Positions 61,161-64,000 of a stretch of 64,000 nt of DNA are shown piece after piece (the first letter of the stretch is position 1; each line of letters starts with the position of its first letter). The notes under the pieces were generated by a model that searched no databases, was not told the origin of the DNA, and worked only from the letters and a program-made list of their open reading frames with translations. Made by a program: the position numbers and the translations under genes. Source of the stretch: an uncultured Ruthenibacterium sp. (GTDB lineage Bacteria; Bacillota; Clostridia; Oscillospirales; Ruminococcaceae); NCBI GenBank assembly GCA_944386555.1, contig CALXBN010000036.1, forward strand, positions 1 through 64,000, in the 5' to 3' direction.

Positions 61161-63062
61161 ATGTTATTACAAGTACAACATTTGAAAAAGTATTTTGGCG
61201 CCGATGTATGCCTGGAAGATATCAGTTTTTCTCTGGACAGCCAGGATCGCGTGGGTGTCATCGGTGAAAACGGCGCGGGCAAGACCACGCTGATCAAGTG
61301 CATCACCGGCGAATATGATCCCGATGAGGGCGAGCTGGCTTTCGCACGGGGTACAGCGGTGGGATATCTGGAGCAAAACAGCGTACTGGATCCCTCCCGC
61401 ACGGTGTACGGGGAAATGGAGCATGCCTTCCAGCCTGTATTGGACGCCATGGCGGAGATGAAGCTTCTGGAAGCCCGGATGGCCCAGACGCCCGGCGATG
61501 ATGCCCTGATGGAGCGCCATGGGCAGCTGCAGGCCGTGGTGGATGCTGCCGACGGTTACAATATGGATACCCAGATCAAAAAGATCCTCTCCGGTATGGC
61601 ATTTCCGCCGGAGACCTATCAGAAAAGTGCGGCTGTGCTCTCCGGCGGTGAGCACACCCGCCTGTGCCTGGCCAAGCTGCTGCTGCAGAAGCCGGATTTG
61701 CTGATTCTGGATGAGCCCACCAACCATCTGGACTTCGCCACAATGGAGTGGCTGGAAAACTATTTGAAAACTTATCCCGGTGCGATCCTGGTAGTCAGCC
61801 ATGACCGTTATTTCCTGGACGCGGTGTGTACGCGGATCTTCGAGCTGGAAGATCACGGCCTCACTGCCTATAAAGGCAATTATTCGGCCTACCTTCCCCA
61901 GAAGGAGGCAGCCGTGGCGCTGCAGCAAAAGCAGCACGAAGCCGACATGGAAAAGGCGGCCAAGCTGGAAGATTATATTGCCCGGAACCTGGTGCGGGCA
62001 TCCACGACCAAAATGGCCCAGAGCCGCCGCAAGCAGCTGGAGAAGATGGAAATCACCCAGGCACCCAAGACCCGCCATACGGAGCTGAAATTCCGCTTTG
62101 AATTTGATGTAACACCCTACAGCGAGATCCTCACAGCCAAAAATATCGGTGTGGCGCTGGGCGGCCGGCAGCTGATCGAACACCTGGATTTGCAGATAAA
62201 ACGCGGCCAGCGGCTGGTGATCGCCGGGCCCAACGGCGCGGGCAAATCCACCCTGCTGCGGGTTTTGGATGGAAAACTGCGCCCGCAGCAGGGCCTGGTG
62301 CGCCTGGGGGCCGGCGCCAAGCCCAGCATTTTTGAACAGCAGCAGCTGCGCCGGGGCGGTACCGTGATCAGCGCCATTTGGGACAAGTATCCCCGTATGA
62401 CAGAGCTGGATGTGCGCAGCCATCTGGCCAAGCTCAATTTCCGCGGCGAAGATGTGTTCAAGCCCTGTGCGGCGCTCTCCGGCGGCGAGCTGGCCCGCTT
62501 GCGCTTTGCGGAGATCCTGCTGGAGCGGCCCAATCTGCTGTTCCTGGACGAGCCCACAAATCATTTGGATATCTATACACGGGAGAGCCTGACGGCAGCT
62601 TTGGCGGCCTATGAGGGCACTTTGCTGCTGGTAACCCATGACCGTTATCTGATGAACAGCCTGGCCTGCCCGATCCTGTATCTGGAAAAAGGCAAGGTGT
62701 CTTTCTTCGACAGCTACGACGCTCTGATGCACCGGGGCGAGGCGGCCAAGGTTCAGCCTGCTGAAAAAAAAGAGACAGCCCGGCCTGCCTACGGCAAGGA
62801 ACAGCGCCGCCGCCGCGCCCAGCTGCGGGAGCGTGTGAAAGCCCTGGAGGACGAATTGGAGCAGCTGGCCCTGAAAATCATGGAGCTGGAAGAACAGGTG
62901 AACAACCCGGAGGTGCTGCGGGATCACATCCGCCTGCAGGAAGTGTGCGACGCGCTGGATGATGCGCGTTTCCGTCAGGAAGAGGCGCTGGATGAGTGGC
63001 AGCAGGCCGCTGAGGAACAGGAAGCTTGGGAACAGCAGGAGGCAGAGGAGGGCAGGGCCTGA
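61161..63062 (+). CDS. ABC-F family ATPase
   Basis: A 633-residue protein with two ATP-binding cassettes and no membrane segments. First: GENGAGKTT, LSGGEHTRLCLAKLL, LILDEPTNHLD; second: GPNGAGKST, LSGGELARLRFAEIL, LFLDEPTNHLD. The linker (about 240-310) is charged and helical, and a C-terminal coiled coil (about 550-630) follows. ABC-F proteins act on ribosomes as translation factors or in antibiotic protection. Which one is not clear. It ends at a terminator. Confidence 0.92.
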   Translation: MLLQVQHLKKYFGADVCLEDISFSLDSQDRVGVIGENGAGKTTLIKCITGEYDPDEGELAFARGTAVGYLEQNSVLDPSRTVYGEMEHAFQPVLDAMAEMKLLEARMAQTPGDDALMERHGQLQAVVDAADGYNMDTQIKKILSGMAFPPETYQKSAAVLSGGEHTRLCLAKLLLQKPDLLILDEPTNHLDFATMEWLENYLKTYPGAILVVSHDRYFLDAVCTRIFELEDHGLTAYKGNYSAYLPQKEAAVALQQKQHEADMEKAAKLEDYIARNLVRASTTKMAQSRRKQLEKMEITQAPKTRHTELKFRFEFDVTPYSEILTAKNIGVALGGRQLIEHLDLQIKRGQRLVIAGPNGAGKSTLLRVLDGKLRPQQGLVRLGAGAKPSIFEQQQLRRGGTVISAIWDKYPRMTELDVRSHLAKLNFRGEDVFKPCAALSGGELARLRFAEILLERPNLLFLDEPTNHLDIYTRESLTAALAAYEGTLLLVTHDRYLMNSLACPILYLEKGKVSFFDSYDALMHRGEAAKVQPAEKKETARPAYGKEQRRRRAQLRERVKALEDELEQLALKIMELEEQVNNPEVLRDHIRLQEVCDALDDARFRQEEALDEWQQAAEEQEAWEQQEAEEGRA

Positions 63063-63069
63063 ACTGCCG

Positions 63070-63104
63070 GGCGCGAAGCGCGGGCGTTTCGCGCCTTTTC
63101 TTTT
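63070..63104 (+). terminator. Terminator after the ABC-F gene
   Basis: Arms GGCGCGAA and TTCGCGCC followed by TTTTCTTTT. Confidence 0.75.
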
Positions 63105-63142
63105 CCAATATCCCTGATAGAGCCGGGAACCGCTGCGTTTTG

Positions 63143-63171
63143 TTGATTATTCAGCTGGAATGGTGTAAAAT
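63143..63171 (+). promoter_or_regulatory. Promoter of the terminal polysaccharide gene
   Basis: TTGATT (63143-63148), 17 bp, TAAAAT (63166-63171). Confidence 0.7.
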
Positions 63172-63220
63172 ATAATAGATCTTTCGTCGTTCCGGGAATG
63201 TACAAAGTTTGGTGATTGAT

Positions 63221-64000
63221 TTGAAAAATTACTTGGCTGAATTTGCCCAGCGGTTTCGCAAACAGATTTTGATCGTGTTTGACGTGATGGTGGTGACGAT
63301 GTCATATCTGCTGCCCTGGGTACTCATCCAGGGCCGCACGTCCTTTACTGATCACAACAGCCTGCTGATTGCCAGCTGCTTTTTCTTTGTATGCTGCTAT
63401 GAGATCGTCTACGGTTTAATGGGCATGTACGACAGCCTGTGGCGCTATGCCGAAATTGTGGAGTTCTTCCGACTGTGTGTGGCTTCGGTGACGGCTGTGG
63501 CCATCTTTGTGGCGGGAACGCTGCTGATGTGGGGCATCGAGCGTCGGGTACCCATTTCGGTATATTTCATCAGCGCGCTGTTTGCCTCATCGCTGACGCT
63601 GTATTCGCGCCTGACTTACCGCATGTACCGCAATACCACCCTGGCCAAGCGCAGGGTGGCCCGCCGGCGCACACTGATGATCGGCGCAGGTGATGCGGCC
63701 AGTACGCTGCTGCATGAAGTGGCCAAGAACAAGGCGCCGGACATGAACATCATCTGCTGTGTGGACGACGCGCCGGAAAAGGTGGGCCGTTCCATCATGG
63801 GCGTCAAAATCATGGGAACTACCGCCGACATCCCCCAATTGGTGGAGCAATGCGAGATTGAGACCATTCTGCTGGCCATTCCCACCGTGGACGATGAAAA
63901 TCGCCGGCGGATCCTGAGCATCTGCAACAAAACCAAGTGCAATGTGCGCATTCTGCCGGATATCGTGAAGATGATTTCCGACGGAAAAGATTTCCTTTCC
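63221..64000 (+). CDS. CapD/PglF-type nucleotide-sugar dehydratase, N-terminal part (cut by window edge)
   Basis: The frame from TTG 63221 stays open for 260 codons to the window end. Four membrane segments (about 15-125) are followed by a CoA-binding-like domain: RRTLMIGAGDAASTLLHEV, CCVDDAPEKVGRSIMGVKIMG and ETILLAIPTVDDENRRRIL. This matches the N-terminal half of membrane-bound UDP-N-acetylhexosamine 4,6-dehydratases (CapD, WbpM, PglF) that start capsule or glycan sugars. GGTGA lies 5 nt before the TTG; a GTG at 63212 is an alternative without a ribosome site. The catalytic domain lies beyond the window. Confidence 0.85.
   Translation, partial: MKNYLAEFAQRFRKQILIVFDVMVVTMSYLLPWVLIQGRTSFTDHNSLLIASCFFFVCCYEIVYGLMGMYDSLWRYAEIVEFFRLCVASVTAVAIFVAGTLLMWGIERRVPISVYFISALFASSLTLYSRLTYRMYRNTTLAKRRVARRRTLMIGAGDAASTLLHEVAKNKAPDMNIICCVDDAPEKVGRSIMGVKIMGTTADIPQLVEQCEIETILLAIPTVDDENRRRILSICNKTKCNVRILPDIVKMISDGKDFLS

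Noticed and set aside
1-64000. tRNA, rRNA and CRISPR features
   Set aside because: No cloverleaf-like or repeat-spacer pattern was found in any intergenic stretch by eye.

Overview
The window is chromosomal DNA from a GC-rich member of the Clostridia, most likely a gut Oscillospiraceae/Ruminococcaceae relative (inference). The evidence is Gram-positive type PolC, Spo0A, DivIVA, SepF, RicA and the frr-pyrH-uppS-cdsA-dxr-rseP-ispG-polC gene order, together with the non-mevalonate isoprenoid pathway, a sodium-pumping decarboxylase beta subunit and flavin-dependent ThyX. No rRNA, tRNA or CRISPR array was seen.

Layout. 1-1.6 kb: tail of a large serine recombinase followed by terminators and an AT-richer lipoprotein gene, probably the edge of a mobile element. 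1.7-4.0 kb: a two-gene minus-strand operon (sugar isomerase-like protein and a membrane-anchored CE15 glucuronoyl esterase) behind a good promoter. 4.2-11.8 kb: OadG-like protein, PcrA helicase, ThyX and a thymidylate kinase-like protein, MltG and TrhP. 12-16 kb (minus): MFS transporter with a ROK repressor, a DUF4364 protein and a tandem-S1 protein. 16.2-21.3 kb: DUF951, PrfA, TsaC/Sua5, CoaE, a lytic transglycosylase and an M18 aminopeptidase. 21.5-24.1 kb: an unknown small protein, a divergent Spo0A and a soluble histidine kinase. 24.1-34.9 kb: the translation/membrane/isoprenoid/replication cluster ending in polC. 34.9-46 kb: miaB-ricA-mutS-mutL-miaA, an HlyD-like protein, sepF, ylmH and divIVA. 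46.1-52.7 kb: lspA, rluD, a HAD phosphatase, a ComEA-like protein, ppk1 and an M23-M50 pair resembling SpoIVFA-SpoIVFB. 52.7-55.8 kb (minus): a rearranged locus holding a phosphomannose isomerase-ROK kinase fusion gene broken by an in-frame TAA, a zinc-ribbon gene of unknown function and a leftover second copy of the ROK 3' end. 55.9-64 kb: YjjG-like phosphatase, alpha/beta hydrolase, OadB with a 38-residue OadG, a large polytopic membrane protein, an ABC-F ATPase and the start of a CapD/PglF-type polysaccharide gene cut by the window edge.

Most genes sit in tight operons with 4-nt ATGA/GTGA overlaps, indicating translational coupling. Several promoters with near-consensus -35/-10 boxes and 16-18 bp spacers can be read directly. 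The most unusual parts are the broken PMI-ROK fusion and its duplicated 3' end, the Spo0A homologue with an altered DNA-binding helix beside a soluble kinase, and the compact SpoIVFA/SpoIVFB-like pair.
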